DNA from: Streptomyces albiflavescens
Lineage (GTDB): Bacteria; Actinomycetota; Actinomycetes; Streptomycetales; Streptomycetaceae
Length of the DNA stretch: 64,000 nt
NCBI RefSeq assembly: GCF_014645835.1
Contig: NZ_BMMM01000006.1
Span: 180,960-244,959 of the forward strand
Direction of reading: 5' to 3'
Positions 20,877-28,458 of this stretch are shown here, piece by piece (positions within the stretch are counted from its first letter, which is position 1; each line of letters starts with the position of its first letter). The notes below the pieces were generated by a model. The model was not told where the DNA came from, did not search any database, and was given only the letters and a program-made list of their open reading frames with translations. A program made the position numbers and the translations under genes.

Positions 20877-22988
20877 TCAGCCGTTCTTGATGCGGTTCGT
20901 GAGTTCGGTGACCTGGTTGTAGATGGAGCGGCGCTCGGCCATCAGCGCGCGGATCTTGCGGTCGGCGTGCATGACGGTCGTGTGGTCGCGGCCGCCGAAC
21001 TGTGCGCCGATCTTCGGCAGCGACAGGTCGGTGAGCTCCCGGCACAGATACATGGCGATCTGTCGCGCCGTCACCAGGACACGGCTGCGCGAGGAACCGC
21101 ACAGGTCGTCCACCGTCAGGCCGAAGTAGTCGGCGGTGGCCGCCATGATCGCGGTCGCGGTGATCTCGGGGGCCGAGTCCTCGCCCCCGGGGATCAGGTC
21201 CTTGAGGACGATCTCGGTCAGACCGAGGTCCACCGGCTGCCGGTTCAGCGACGCGAACGCCGTCACCCGGATCAGCGCGCCCTCCAGCTCCCGGATGTTG
21301 CGCGAGATCCGGGACGCGATGAACTCCAGTACCTCCGGCGGAGCGTTGAGCTGCTCCTGCACCGCCTTCTTACGAAGGATCGCGATACGGGTCTCCAGCT
21401 CGGGCGGCTGGACGTCCGTGATCAGACCCCACTCGAAACGGTTCCGCAGTCGGTCCTCCAGGGTCACCAACTGCTTGGGCGGCCGGTCGGAGGACAGCAC
21501 GATCTGCTTGTTCGCGTTGTGGAGCGTATTGAAGGTGTGGAAGAACTCCTCCTGCGTCGACTCCTTGTCCGCCAGGAACTGGATGTCGTCGACCAGCAGG
21601 ATGTCCATCTCCCGGTACCGCTTGCGGAAGCTGTCGCCCTTGCCGTCCCGGATGGAGTTGATGAACTCGTTGGTGAACTCCTCGGAGCTCACATAGCGCA
21701 CGCGCGTGCCCGGGTACAGGCTGCGGGCGTAGTGCCCGATCGCGTGCAGCAGGTGCGTCTTGCCGAGGCCCGACTCCCCATAGATGAAGAGCGGGTTGTA
21801 CGCCTTCGCAGGCGCCTCGGCGACAGCGACCGCGGCGGCGTGTGCGAAGCGGTTGGAGGCGCCGATGACGAACGTGTCGAAGAGGTACTTCGGGTTGAGG
21901 CGCGCGGTGGGCTCGCCCGGACCGGTCGCCGGCGCCGGCTGCGCGGCCAGCGGGCCGGGGGCACCACTGGAAGAAGGCAGCGCGGGGCCGCCGCGGTGCA
22001 CCTGGCCGCTGCCCGAGGGCGGCTCCTGAAGATCGCGGCGATCGGGGCGCTGGTCGTAGTCGGAGCGCGGCTGGTCGTAGTCCGGGCGCTGCTGCTCGTA
22101 CGGCGGGCGCTCCATGGACTGCGGGCGGTAGTCCTGCGACGGCGAGGCGTACGGGTCGCGCTCCGGGAAGCCGAGGCGCTGCTGCTGCCAGCCGTAGTCG
22201 TCCTGCGAGTGCCGCGGCCAGGCGCCCGGCTCGGGGCGCTGGTAGTCCGGGTAGGCGGGACGGGCAGTCGGGAGCTGGTCGGGGTGGCCCGATGAGTGCT
22301 GGTCCGGGCGGCCGGACGGCAGCTGGTCGCTGGGGGCGCCCGGGAGGTGGTCGGGGCGGCCGTTTCTGCGGTCGTCGGCGCGGTGGCGGCCGTACCCCTC
22401 GTAGCTGTCGCGGCGCTGGGTGTCGTAAGGGCTGCGCTCGTCGCGTCCCTGGGGCTCGTAGGCGTTGCGTTCGCCGCGCCCCTCGGACTCGTAGCCGCTG
22501 CGCTCGTCGCGTCCTTGGCCGTCGTAGCTGCTGCGCTCGTCGCGTCCTTGGCCGTCGTAGCTGCTGCGCTCGTCGCGGCCCTGGCCGTCGTAGCTGCTGC
22601 GCTCGTCGCGGCCCTGGCCGTCGTACGCGTCGCGGACCTGGCCCGACCCGGAGGGCAGCTCGGGCTCCTCGTATCGGGACTGTGCCTGCGGTGCCGGGGC
22701 CGGGGGCTCACCGGCGGAGTCGTCGACGGTGATCGCGATCCGGATCGGGCGGCCGCACTCACGGCTCAGCGTTTCGCTGACGATCGGCGCGAGGCGACCT
22801 TCGAGTACGCCCTTCGCGAACTCGTTCGGGACCGCGAGGAGCGCGGTGTCCGCGACCAGCGCCAATGGCTGGCAGCGCTTGATCCAGTGTTCGTCCTTCA
22901 CCTCGACACCCTGACCGCGGCCCTCACCGAGGAGCTGTTCGAGTACTCGTGGCCACACTGCGGCAAGATCGGCAGGTACGTCAGCCAC
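20877..22988 (-). CDS. dnaA: Chromosomal replication initiator DnaA (extended domain II)
   Basis: 703 residues from GTG 22988. It binds DnaA boxes in oriC and melts the origin. Domain I (1-90: VWPRVLEQLLGEGRGQGVE, with W for helicase contact), then an unusually long acidic/basic disordered domain II (about 90-360) with an 11-residue repeat YDGQGRDERSS. AAA+ domain III has Walker A GESGLGKTH with Lys410 and Walker B LLVDDIQFL. Domain IV has the box-binding signature GGRDHTTVMHADRKI. Typical DnaA proteins are about 450-500 residues; the extra length is all domain II, a Streptomyces feature. Two DnaA boxes upstream suggest autoregulation. Confidence 0.98.
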   Translation of the reverse strand: MADVPADLAAVWPRVLEQLLGEGRGQGVEVKDEHWIKRCQPLALVADTALLAVPNEFAKGVLEGRLAPIVSETLSRECGRPIRIAITVDDSAGEPPAPAPQAQSRYEEPELPSGSGQVRDAYDGQGRDERSSYDGQGRDERSSYDGQGRDERSSYDGQGRDERSGYESEGRGERNAYEPQGRDERSPYDTQRRDSYEGYGRHRADDRRNGRPDHLPGAPSDQLPSGRPDQHSSGHPDQLPTARPAYPDYQRPEPGAWPRHSQDDYGWQQQRLGFPERDPYASPSQDYRPQSMERPPYEQQRPDYDQPRSDYDQRPDRRDLQEPPSGSGQVHRGGPALPSSSGAPGPLAAQPAPATGPGEPTARLNPKYLFDTFVIGASNRFAHAAAVAVAEAPAKAYNPLFIYGESGLGKTHLLHAIGHYARSLYPGTRVRYVSSEEFTNEFINSIRDGKGDSFRKRYREMDILLVDDIQFLADKESTQEEFFHTFNTLHNANKQIVLSSDRPPKQLVTLEDRLRNRFEWGLITDVQPPELETRIAILRKKAVQEQLNAPPEVLEFIASRISRNIRELEGALIRVTAFASLNRQPVDLGLTEIVLKDLIPGGEDSAPEITATAIMAATADYFGLTVDDLCGSSRSRVLVTARQIAMYLCRELTDLSLPKIGAQFGGRDHTTVMHADRKIRALMAERRSIYNQVTELTNRIKNG
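22435..22632 (-). repeat. 33-bp tandem repeat inside dnaA (domain II)
   Basis: Six phased 33-bp units share the core CGCTCGTCGCG (plus strand) at 22435, 22468 (degenerate), 22501, 22534, 22567 and 22600. Four are nearly identical and encode the 11-residue unit YDGQGRDERSS. Low divergence among the central units points to recent expansion. Confidence 0.9.
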
Positions 22989-23113
22989 AGGGCACGCTCT
23001 CTCATGGGTCCCACGAACGTGTGGTTCTGGGAACGGGTTGGGAAGTCAGTCGGGTGGGGCGGGGGGAACAAAACCGCTGCGGCGGTGGGAAGGGAACGAA
23101 TCGGAGTCCAGCC

Positions 23114-23143
23114 ACGGTAGTCAGGGCGACCGGTGCGGTTCAA
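23114..23143 (-). promoter_or_regulatory. Probable dnaA promoter
   Basis: On the minus strand TTGAAC (23138-23143) and TACCGT (23114-23119) are 18 bases apart, about 125 bases upstream of the dnaA GTG. It lies directly below the DnaA boxes at 23148-23168. Confidence 0.6.
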
Positions 23144-23147
23144 GTTG

Positions 23148-23168
23148 TTGTCCCCAGCCTGTGGATAG
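23148..23168. promoter_or_regulatory. Two head-to-head DnaA boxes at the dnaA promoter
   Basis: TTGTCCCCA (23148-23156) and the inverted CTATCCACA (23160-23168, minus) lie between the divergent dnaA and rpmH promoters. Two boxes in the dnaA promoter are known from Streptomyces lividans and mediate autorepression. Confidence 0.75.
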
Positions 23169-23189
23169 TGTCTCCCGGCAGGGGCTGGT

Positions 23190-23219
23190 TTGACCGGATG
23201 GCGTAGCCGCGCGTACCGT
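23190..23219 (+). promoter_or_regulatory. Probable rpmH promoter
   Basis: TTGACC (23190-23195) and TACCGT (23214-23219) with an 18-base spacer, about 170 bases upstream of rpmH. It has the same -10 and spacer as the divergent dnaA promoter. Confidence 0.6.
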
Positions 23220-23386
23220 AACCAGGTCGAGTTGTCGATGGCTGCTGCCGCCTGCCTCCGATGGGCACAGATCGCGAAGAGTGATCGGGAAGCGGTGCAC
23301 TCGGGCGTAATACGAGCTACCTCGTGGGCGCACGGTGACAGCCAGGACGGCACCCCGCCACCACCGATTCTTTCTGGAGCCCCCGA

Positions 23387-23524
23387 GTGAGCAAGCGCAC
23401 CTTCCAGCCGAACAACCGTCGTCGCGCCAAGACCCACGGCTTCCGCCTGCGGATGCGCACCCGTGCCGGCCGCGCGATTCTCGCGAACCGTCGTGGCAAG
23501 GGTCGCGCCAGCCTGTCCGCCTGA
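23387..23524 (+). CDS. rpmH: 50S ribosomal protein L34
   Basis: 45 residues from GTG 23387 with GGAG seven bases upstream. The full L34 signature is present: KRTFQPNNRRRAKTHGFRLR followed by MRTRAGRAILANRRGKGRASL. It is a small, very basic large-subunit protein and begins the rpmH-rnpA-yidD-yidC-jag-rsmG operon, diverging from dnaA as in most bacteria. Confidence 0.98.
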   Translation: MSKRTFQPNNRRRAKTHGFRLRMRTRAGRAILANRRGKGRASLSA

Positions 23525-23545
23525 TCACTTACAGGTCATGACGTC

Positions 23546-23917
23546 GTGCTGCCTACCGAGCATCGGCTGAGGCGGCGCGAGGACTTCGCGACCGCGGTAC
23601 GCCGAGGACGCCGGGCCGGACGCCCGCTCCTCGTCGTCCATCTACGTAGCGGTGCAACGGACCCGCACGCGCCTGGGGAGAGCGCTTCCCCGACGCGTGC
23701 GGGTTTCGTCGTGAGCAAGGCCGTGGGTGGAGCGGTCGTACGCAACAAGGTGAAGCGCAGACTTCGCCATCTGATGCGTGACCGAGTCGCTCTGCTGCCC
23801 CCCGGTAGCCTGGTAGTCGTACGAGCGCTGCCCGGTGCGGGCGACGCCGACCATGAACAGCTGGCCCGAGACCTGGACGCTGCCCTTCAGCGGCTGCTGG
23901 GAGGGGGCGCGCGATGA
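23546..23917 (+). CDS. rnpA: Ribonuclease P protein component
   Basis: 123 residues from GTG 23546, 21 bp after rpmH. It is the protein subunit that assists RNase P RNA in tRNA 5' maturation. N-terminus MLPTEHRLRRREDFATAVRRGRR and the basic RNA-binding RNR signature VVRNKVKRRLRHLMRD are typical. The stop overlaps the yidD start by four bases (ATGA). Confidence 0.97.
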   Translation: MLPTEHRLRRREDFATAVRRGRRAGRPLLVVHLRSGATDPHAPGESASPTRAGFVVSKAVGGAVVRNKVKRRLRHLMRDRVALLPPGSLVVVRALPGAGDADHEQLARDLDAALQRLLGGGAR

Positions 23918-24279
23918 AGTACCCGCTGCTGGCTCTTATCAAGCTGTACCAGTGGACGATCAGCCCGTTGCTCGGGCCGGTCTGCAAGTACTACCCGTCG
24001 TGCTCCCACTATGGCTACACGGCCATCGACCGGCACGGTGCGATCAAGGGAACGGCACTCACCGCCTGGCGCATCCTCCGGTGCAATCCGTGGTCGCTGG
24101 GCGGTGTGGACCATGTTCCGCCGCGCAAGCGTCCGCGGTGGCACGAAATGCTGCGTAACGCCTGGCGTGCACGCAAGGGCGGGAACTCCGCCGCCGAACC
24201 GGCCACCGAGGGGCACGGTATGTCCGACCACCCCTCAAGCCCGGCCGCCGAGACCCCGTCCCATGCTCAAGGAGCCTGA
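23914..24279 (+). CDS. yidD: Membrane protein insertion efficiency factor YidD
   Basis: 121 residues, ATG overlapping the rnpA stop, so translationally coupled. The hallmark YidD core YQWTISPLLGPVCKYYPSCS followed by HYGYTAI and LTAWRILRCNPWSLGGVDHVP is complete. The C-terminal 35 residues are a variable hydrophilic tail. It is thought to help YidC in membrane protein insertion; yidC starts three bases downstream. Confidence 0.95.
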   Translation: MKYPLLALIKLYQWTISPLLGPVCKYYPSCSHYGYTAIDRHGAIKGTALTAWRILRCNPWSLGGVDHVPPRKRPRWHEMLRNAWRARKGGNSAAEPATEGHGMSDHPSSPAAETPSHAQGA

Positions 24280-24282
24280 TTA

Positions 24283-25584
24283 GTGGATACGATTGCCAGT
24301 CTTTTCAGCTTCATCACGACACCCGTTTCCTGGGTCATCGTCCAGTTCCACGCCGTGTACGGGAAGATCTTCGGTCCCGATACGGGCTGGGCCTGGGGCC
24401 TGTCCATCGTGTCCCTGGTGATCCTGATCCGTATCTGCCTGATCCCGCTCTTCGTGAAGCAGATCAAGGCCACTCGGGCCATGCAGACGCTGCAGCCCGA
24501 GATGAAGAAGATCCAGGAGCGCTACAAGAACGACAAGCAGCGCCAGTCCGAAGAGATGATGAAGATGTACAAGGAGGCGGGTACCAACCCGCTCTCCTCG
24601 TGCCTTCCCATCCTGGCGCAGTCCCCGTTCTTCTTCGCCCTGTACCACGTGCTCAACGGCATCGCGACCGGCAAGACGATCGGCGTCATCGACGATCCGC
24701 TGCTCGCCAGCGCCCGTAAGGCGCACATCTTCGGCGCCCCGCTCGCGGCGAAGTTCACCGACAGCGCCGACAAGGTCGCCCAGCTCGGTGCCACGCTGAC
24801 CGATGTCCGTGTCGTGACCGCGATCATGATCGTGCTGATGTCGGGCTCGCAGTTCTACACCCAGCGTCAGCTGATGACGAAGAACGTCGACACCACGGTG
24901 AAGACACCCTTCATGCAGCAGCAGAAGATGCTGATGTACGTCTTCCCGGTCATGTTCGCCGTCTTCGGCATCAACTTCCCGGTCGGTGTCCTCGTCTACT
25001 GGCTGACCACCAACGTGTGGACCATGGGCCAGCAGATGTACGTCATCCGCAACAACCCGACTCCGGGCAGCAAGGCCCAGGCCGCGTACCTGGAGCGCCT
25101 GCAGAAGCACGTCACGCACCACGGCAAGACCCGCAGCCGCCGCGAGAAGGCCATCGTCAAGGCCATCGTTTCCAAGGGCCGCGACCGCAACGAGTTCGAG
25201 CGCAAGTTCATCAACAGCCTGACCAAGGTGGGCCTGGCGGCCCAGTCCGACGGCGCCGTGCTGAAGAGCGAGAGCGCAACCGTTGTGGAGACCGAGGACG
25301 GCACCCCGACCACCACAGGTGGCGCCGCTCCCAAGCGCCAGCAGCCGAAGCGGCAGTCCAAGTCCCAGCGCCAGTCGGGCACGGTGGCCGGTACGCCGAA
25401 GGCGGCGGGCGAGGCCGCGGCCGAGCCGAAGACCTCGCTGAGCAAGTCCGACGAGCCTGAGGACGCCAAGCCCGCCCCCAAGGGGGCCGGCGGTGGAAAC
25501 AAGCCCGGCAGCGGTACCCGCAGCAAAGCCCAGTCCGGACAGCGCAAGGGCCCGCAGCGGCCCAAGTCCCCCTCCAAGAAGTAA
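24283..25584 (+). CDS. yidC: Membrane protein insertase YidC/Oxa1
   Basis: 433 residues from GTG 24283 with AAGGAG eight bases upstream. It inserts and folds inner-membrane proteins, alone or with SecYEG. Five-helix YidC core: WAWGLSIVSLVILIRICLIP with the groove Arg, cytoplasmic QIKATRAMQTLQPEMKKIQE hairpin, then NPLSSCLPILAQSPFFFALY, and KMLMYVFPVMFAVFGINFPV. The large Gram-negative periplasmic domain is absent, as in Gram-positive forms. The roughly 150-residue C-terminal tail is Lys/Gln/Pro-rich and disordered, typical of actinobacteria. Confidence 0.97.
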   Translation: MDTIASLFSFITTPVSWVIVQFHAVYGKIFGPDTGWAWGLSIVSLVILIRICLIPLFVKQIKATRAMQTLQPEMKKIQERYKNDKQRQSEEMMKMYKEAGTNPLSSCLPILAQSPFFFALYHVLNGIATGKTIGVIDDPLLASARKAHIFGAPLAAKFTDSADKVAQLGATLTDVRVVTAIMIVLMSGSQFYTQRQLMTKNVDTTVKTPFMQQQKMLMYVFPVMFAVFGINFPVGVLVYWLTTNVWTMGQQMYVIRNNPTPGSKAQAAYLERLQKHVTHHGKTRSRREKAIVKAIVSKGRDRNEFERKFINSLTKVGLAAQSDGAVLKSESATVVETEDGTPTTTGGAAPKRQQPKRQSKSQRQSGTVAGTPKAAGEAAAEPKTSLSKSDEPEDAKPAPKGAGGGNKPGSGTRSKAQSGQRKGPQRPKSPSKK

Positions 25585-25599
25585 GAAGGAGTCCATCCC

Positions 25600-26109
25600 G
25601 TGACGGAAGGCACCACCTCCGCCGCCGCTGAGGGCGACACCCTGACCCGCCTTGAGCAGGAAGGCGAGATCGCGGCGGACTACCTCGAGGGTCTGCTGGA
25701 TATCGCCGATCTCGACGGCGATATCGACATGGACGTCGAGGCCGACCGCGCCGCTGTCTCGATCATCAGCGACGCGGGCAGCCGCGATCTGCAGAAGCTG
25801 GTCGGCCGGGACGGCGAAGTACTGGAGGCCCTCCAGGAGCTCACGCGCCTGGCCGTGCACCGGGAGACCGGCGACCGTAGCCGCCTGATGCTCGACATCG
25901 CGGGCTACCGCGCCAAGAAGCGCGAGGAGCTCTCCGAGCTGGGTGCCAAGGCCGCGGCCGAGGTCAAGAGCTCCGGTGAGCCCGTGAAGATGAAGCCGAT
26001 GACGCCCTTCGAGCGCAAGGTGGTGCACGACGCGGTCAAGGCCGCGGGACTGCGCAGCGAGTCCGAAGGCGAGGAGCCGCAGCGCTTCGTCGTCGTGCTT
26101 CCCGCCTGA
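25600..26109 (+). CDS. jag: Jag/KhpB-type KH and R3H RNA-binding protein
   Basis: 169 residues from GTG 25600 with AAGAAGGAG upstream, 15 bp after yidC. A KH-type region at about 50-95 has the GxxG loop VGRDGEVLEALQELTRLA. A C-terminal R3H domain follows: MTPFERKVVHDAVKAAG with Arg and His in R-x-x-x-H spacing, then EEPQRFVVVLPA. Jag/KhpB proteins bind RNA and influence cell elongation in Gram-positives. A short acidic N-terminus replaces the longer Jag_N domain. Confidence 0.92.
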   Translation: MTEGTTSAAAEGDTLTRLEQEGEIAADYLEGLLDIADLDGDIDMDVEADRAAVSIISDAGSRDLQKLVGRDGEVLEALQELTRLAVHRETGDRSRLMLDIAGYRAKKREELSELGAKAAAEVKSSGEPVKMKPMTPFERKVVHDAVKAAGLRSESEGEEPQRFVVVLPA

Positions 26110-26127
26110 TCGGTACGTACGTTCCTC

Positions 26128-26156
26128 CGGCCCCGTCTGTTGCGCAGGCGGGGCCG
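26128..26156 (+). terminator. Terminator after jag
   Basis: A 12-base stem (CGGCCCCGTCTG / CAGGCGGGGCCG, one wobble) with a 5-base loop, followed by AACTTTG. Confidence 0.65.
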
Positions 26157-26180
26157 AACTTTGTCAGCCTGGTAGTCCCT

Positions 26181-26239
26181 GACAGCTGGTAGCCCCCCGG
26201 CAGCTGTAGAAGTCCCCGACAGCTTCGGTCCCGGCAGCT
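26181..26239 (+). repeat. Short tandem repeats upstream of rsmG
   Basis: The core (G)RCAGCT occurs at 26181, 26199, 26218 and 26233 with variable GGTAGTCCC-like text between, giving four imperfect copies of a roughly 15-19 bp unit. Confidence 0.6.
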
Positions 26240-26305
26240 GTGGTCCCTGATAGTCCTGGAACTCAGCGCTCAGTGCGCTCATGCGGTACGGAAGGACGGT
26301 CCCCC

Positions 26306-27022
26306 GTGACGGAGGCAGCGGAGCTTCCCCCTGCGCCCGAGCAGGCGCGCGAGGTATTCGGCGATCGCTTCGCGGACGCGGTCCGGTACGCGGAGCTGCT
26401 GGCCGAGGCGGGAGTGCAGCGCGGGCTGATCGGCCCCCGCGAAGTGCCCCGGCTGTGGGAGCGACACCTGCTGAACTGTGCGGTGCTCTCCGAGGTCGTG
26501 CCGGAGGGCGTCACCGTGTGCGACGTCGGCTCCGGCGCCGGGCTGCCGGGCATCCCGCTGGCCCTCGTCCGCGAGGACCTCAAGATCACACTGCTCGAGC
26601 CGCTCCTGCGCAGGACCAACTTCCTCACCGAGGTCGTCGAGCTGCTCGGCCTCGACCATGTCACCGTCGTGCGCGGTCGCGCCGAAGAGGTCATGGGGAC
26701 GCTGCAACCCGTCCACGTGGTAACGGCCAGGGCCGTAGCTCCGCTGGACCGGCTGGCGGCGTGGGGGATCCCACTGCTTCGCCCGTACGGCGAAATGCTC
26801 GCGCTCAAGGGCGACACCGCCGAGGAGGAACTGAAGGCCGCCGCCACGGCTCTCAGTAAGCTCGGCGCCGTGGAGACGTCCATCCTGCACGTTGGTGAGG
26901 GCGTCGTGGACCCGCTGTCCACCGTGGTGCGGGTGGAGGTCGGGGAGAGCCCCGGCGGGGTGCGCTTCGCGGCGAAGCGAGCCAAGGCGGCCCGGACGGG
27001 ACGCACCCGACGGCGCCGCTGA
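26306..27022 (+). CDS. rsmG: 16S rRNA (guanine527-N7) methyltransferase
   Basis: 238 residues from GTG 26306 with GGAAGGACGG upstream; the frame is open back to 26240 but the repeats there make that start unlikely. Uses S-adenosylmethionine to methylate G527 of 16S rRNA; loss of it in Streptomyces is known to give low-level streptomycin resistance. Class I methyltransferase motif VCDVGSGAGLPGIPLALV, then ITLLEPLLRRTNFLTEVVE and VVRGRAEEV, VVTARAVAPLDRL. It has a basic tail RTRRRR. Confidence 0.95.
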   Translation: MTEAAELPPAPEQAREVFGDRFADAVRYAELLAEAGVQRGLIGPREVPRLWERHLLNCAVLSEVVPEGVTVCDVGSGAGLPGIPLALVREDLKITLLEPLLRRTNFLTEVVELLGLDHVTVVRGRAEEVMGTLQPVHVVTARAVAPLDRLAAWGIPLLRPYGEMLALKGDTAEEELKAAATALSKLGAVETSILHVGEGVVDPLSTVVRVEVGESPGGVRFAAKRAKAARTGRTRRRR

Positions 27023-27048
27023 CCCACGAGGTTTCCGGTTCTCCGAGG

Positions 27049-27085
27049 ACTCTCGGCTCCGCTGTGTGGGGAGCCGAGAGTTTTT
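27049..27085 (+). terminator. Strong terminator after rsmG
   Basis: A perfect 12-base stem ACTCTCGGCTCC / GGAGCCGAGAGT with a 9-base loop, followed by TTTTTCT. It separates the rpmH-rsmG operon from parAB. Confidence 0.85.
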
Positions 27086-27435
27086 CTGTACGGGGCCAGG
27101 AGTTCTTCGTCACTCCCGCTGATCCGTCCTGAGGACGAGCCGTACTCCACACAAGCTGCCAAACCAATGCAACTCGGAGTGTCGCGCCGTGATGGCCGTG
27201 GCCGCTATGCATCGTGTTTCACGTGAAACGTCGCTCACTGTTGCACGGCATCATCAGTCGCGGCCGCGCCGCGGCCGAACCCCGCGACCGGAGGCCTCTC
27301 GGCTCACTCGGAGAGGGTGTGGAGTTGTCCACAGAGGTGGATTTCTCCACAGAAGAACGGGCCTCGCTGGTTCACGACCCCGAAGGCATGGGAGGCTCTG
27401 TTCATTGCGAGCCTGAAGTCGAGGAGAGTGAATCC
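27086..27435. other. parAB upstream region
   Basis: It holds a consensus parS at 27216-27229. The parA frame is open from GTG 27214 but third-base GC is low until about 27430, so most of this is probably leader DNA. Short DnaA-box-like pieces (TTGTCCACA at 27325-27333, TTCTCCACA at 27343-27351) are also present. Confidence 0.5.
27216..27229. other. parS site (perfect)
   Basis: GTTTCACGTGAAAC in front of parA; perfect ParB-binding consensus. Confidence 0.92.
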
Positions 27436-28458
27436 TTGCGGTCCGACGCCAACATCGCGGGACCGATGACCGATCCGGTCCCCGGTCCCCGTACCGAGTC
27501 GATGGGGGAGGATGTTTCACGTGAAACACCGCCCCCGATGGACGACACTCCCATTGGTCGTGCTGCCCAACTGGCCGTGGAGGCGCTAGGGCGCGCCGGT
27601 GAGGGCCTGCCACGGCCCGAGCAGACCCGCGTCATGGTGGTTGCCAACCAGAAGGGTGGGGTGGGTAAGACCACGACCACGGTCAACCTGGCTGCCTCGC
27701 TGGCCCTGCACGGCGGCCGTGTCCTGGTGATCGACCTCGACCCTCAGGGCAACGCCTCCACCGCGCTGGGCATCGACCATCACGCCGAAGTCCCATCCAT
27801 CTACGACGTGTTGATCGACAGCAAGCCGCTCTCCGAAGTCGTTCAGCCGGTCCCTGATGTCGAGGGTCTCTTCTGTGCCCCCGCCACGATCGATCTCGCC
27901 GGTGCGGAGATCGAGCTGGTGTCCCTGGTGGCACGGGAGAGTCGGCTGGAGCGAGCGATCCAGGCCTACGAGCAGCCGCTGGACTACATCCTCATCGACT
28001 GCCCGCCGTCGCTCGGACTCCTGACGGTCAACGCGCTGGTTGCCGGTGCGGAGGTCCTCATCCCCATCCAATGCGAGTACTACGCGCTGGAAGGCCTGGG
28101 CCAGCTCCTGCGCAACGTGGACCTGGTCCGGGGGCACCTCAACCCCAACCTCCATGTCTCGACGATTCTGCTCACCATGTACGACGGCCGGACACGTCTC
28201 GCGTCCCAGGTCGCGGACGAGGTGCGCAACCACTTCGGCGACGAGGTGCTGCGGACGAGCATTCCTCGCTCGGTCCGTATCTCCGAGGCCCCGAGCTACG
28301 GGCAGACGGTACTGACCTACGATCCTGGGTCGAGCGGTGCTCTCTCGTATCTTGAGGCCGCACGAGAAATCGCCCTCCGCGGAGTCGGTGTGGCTTACGA
28401 CGCGCAACACGCCCACTTGGGCGCACAGAATGATCAGAGCATGGTGGAGGGGATCTAG
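27436..28458 (+). CDS. parA: Chromosome-partitioning ATPase ParA
   Basis: 340 residues from TTG 27436 (GAGGAG eight or so bases upstream). The start is uncertain: GTG 27214, ATG 27466 and ATG 27502 are in frame; I chose the point where codon bias begins. Walker-type ATPase that moves ParB-parS complexes; in Streptomyces it acts along aerial hyphae at sporulation. Deviant Walker A KGGVGKTTTT (Lys78), Walker A' LVIDLDPQGNAST, Walker B YILIDCPPSLGLLT. A parS site (27514) is read through inside the N-terminal coding region. The stop shares one base with the parB start. Confidence 0.93.
   Translation: MRSDANIAGPMTDPVPGPRTESMGEDVSRETPPPMDDTPIGRAAQLAVEALGRAGEGLPRPEQTRVMVVANQKGGVGKTTTTVNLAASLALHGGRVLVIDLDPQGNASTALGIDHHAEVPSIYDVLIDSKPLSEVVQPVPDVEGLFCAPATIDLAGAEIELVSLVARESRLERAIQAYEQPLDYILIDCPPSLGLLTVNALVAGAEVLIPIQCEYYALEGLGQLLRNVDLVRGHLNPNLHVSTILLTMYDGRTRLASQVADEVRNHFGDEVLRTSIPRSVRISEAPSYGQTVLTYDPGSSGALSYLEAAREIALRGVGVAYDAQHAHLGAQNDQSMVEGI
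27514..27527. other. parS site (perfect, inside parA)
   Basis: GTTTCACGTGAAAC within the 5' part of parA, encoding part of DVSRET. Confidence 0.92.

Noticed and set aside
20443..21102. 219-codon minus-strand frame through the 33-bp array
   Set aside because: It overlaps the dnaA end in another frame and its 11-residue periodicity simply reflects the DNA repeat; no ribosome site.
24280..26028. Long minus-strand frame opposite yidC and jag
   Set aside because: It is the shadow of two certain genes, with simple Leu/Gly/His-rich composition and no homology.
27214..27435. N-terminal extension of ParA from GTG 27214
   Set aside because: Third-base GC is low here and the start codon is part of a parS site; kept only as an alternative start.
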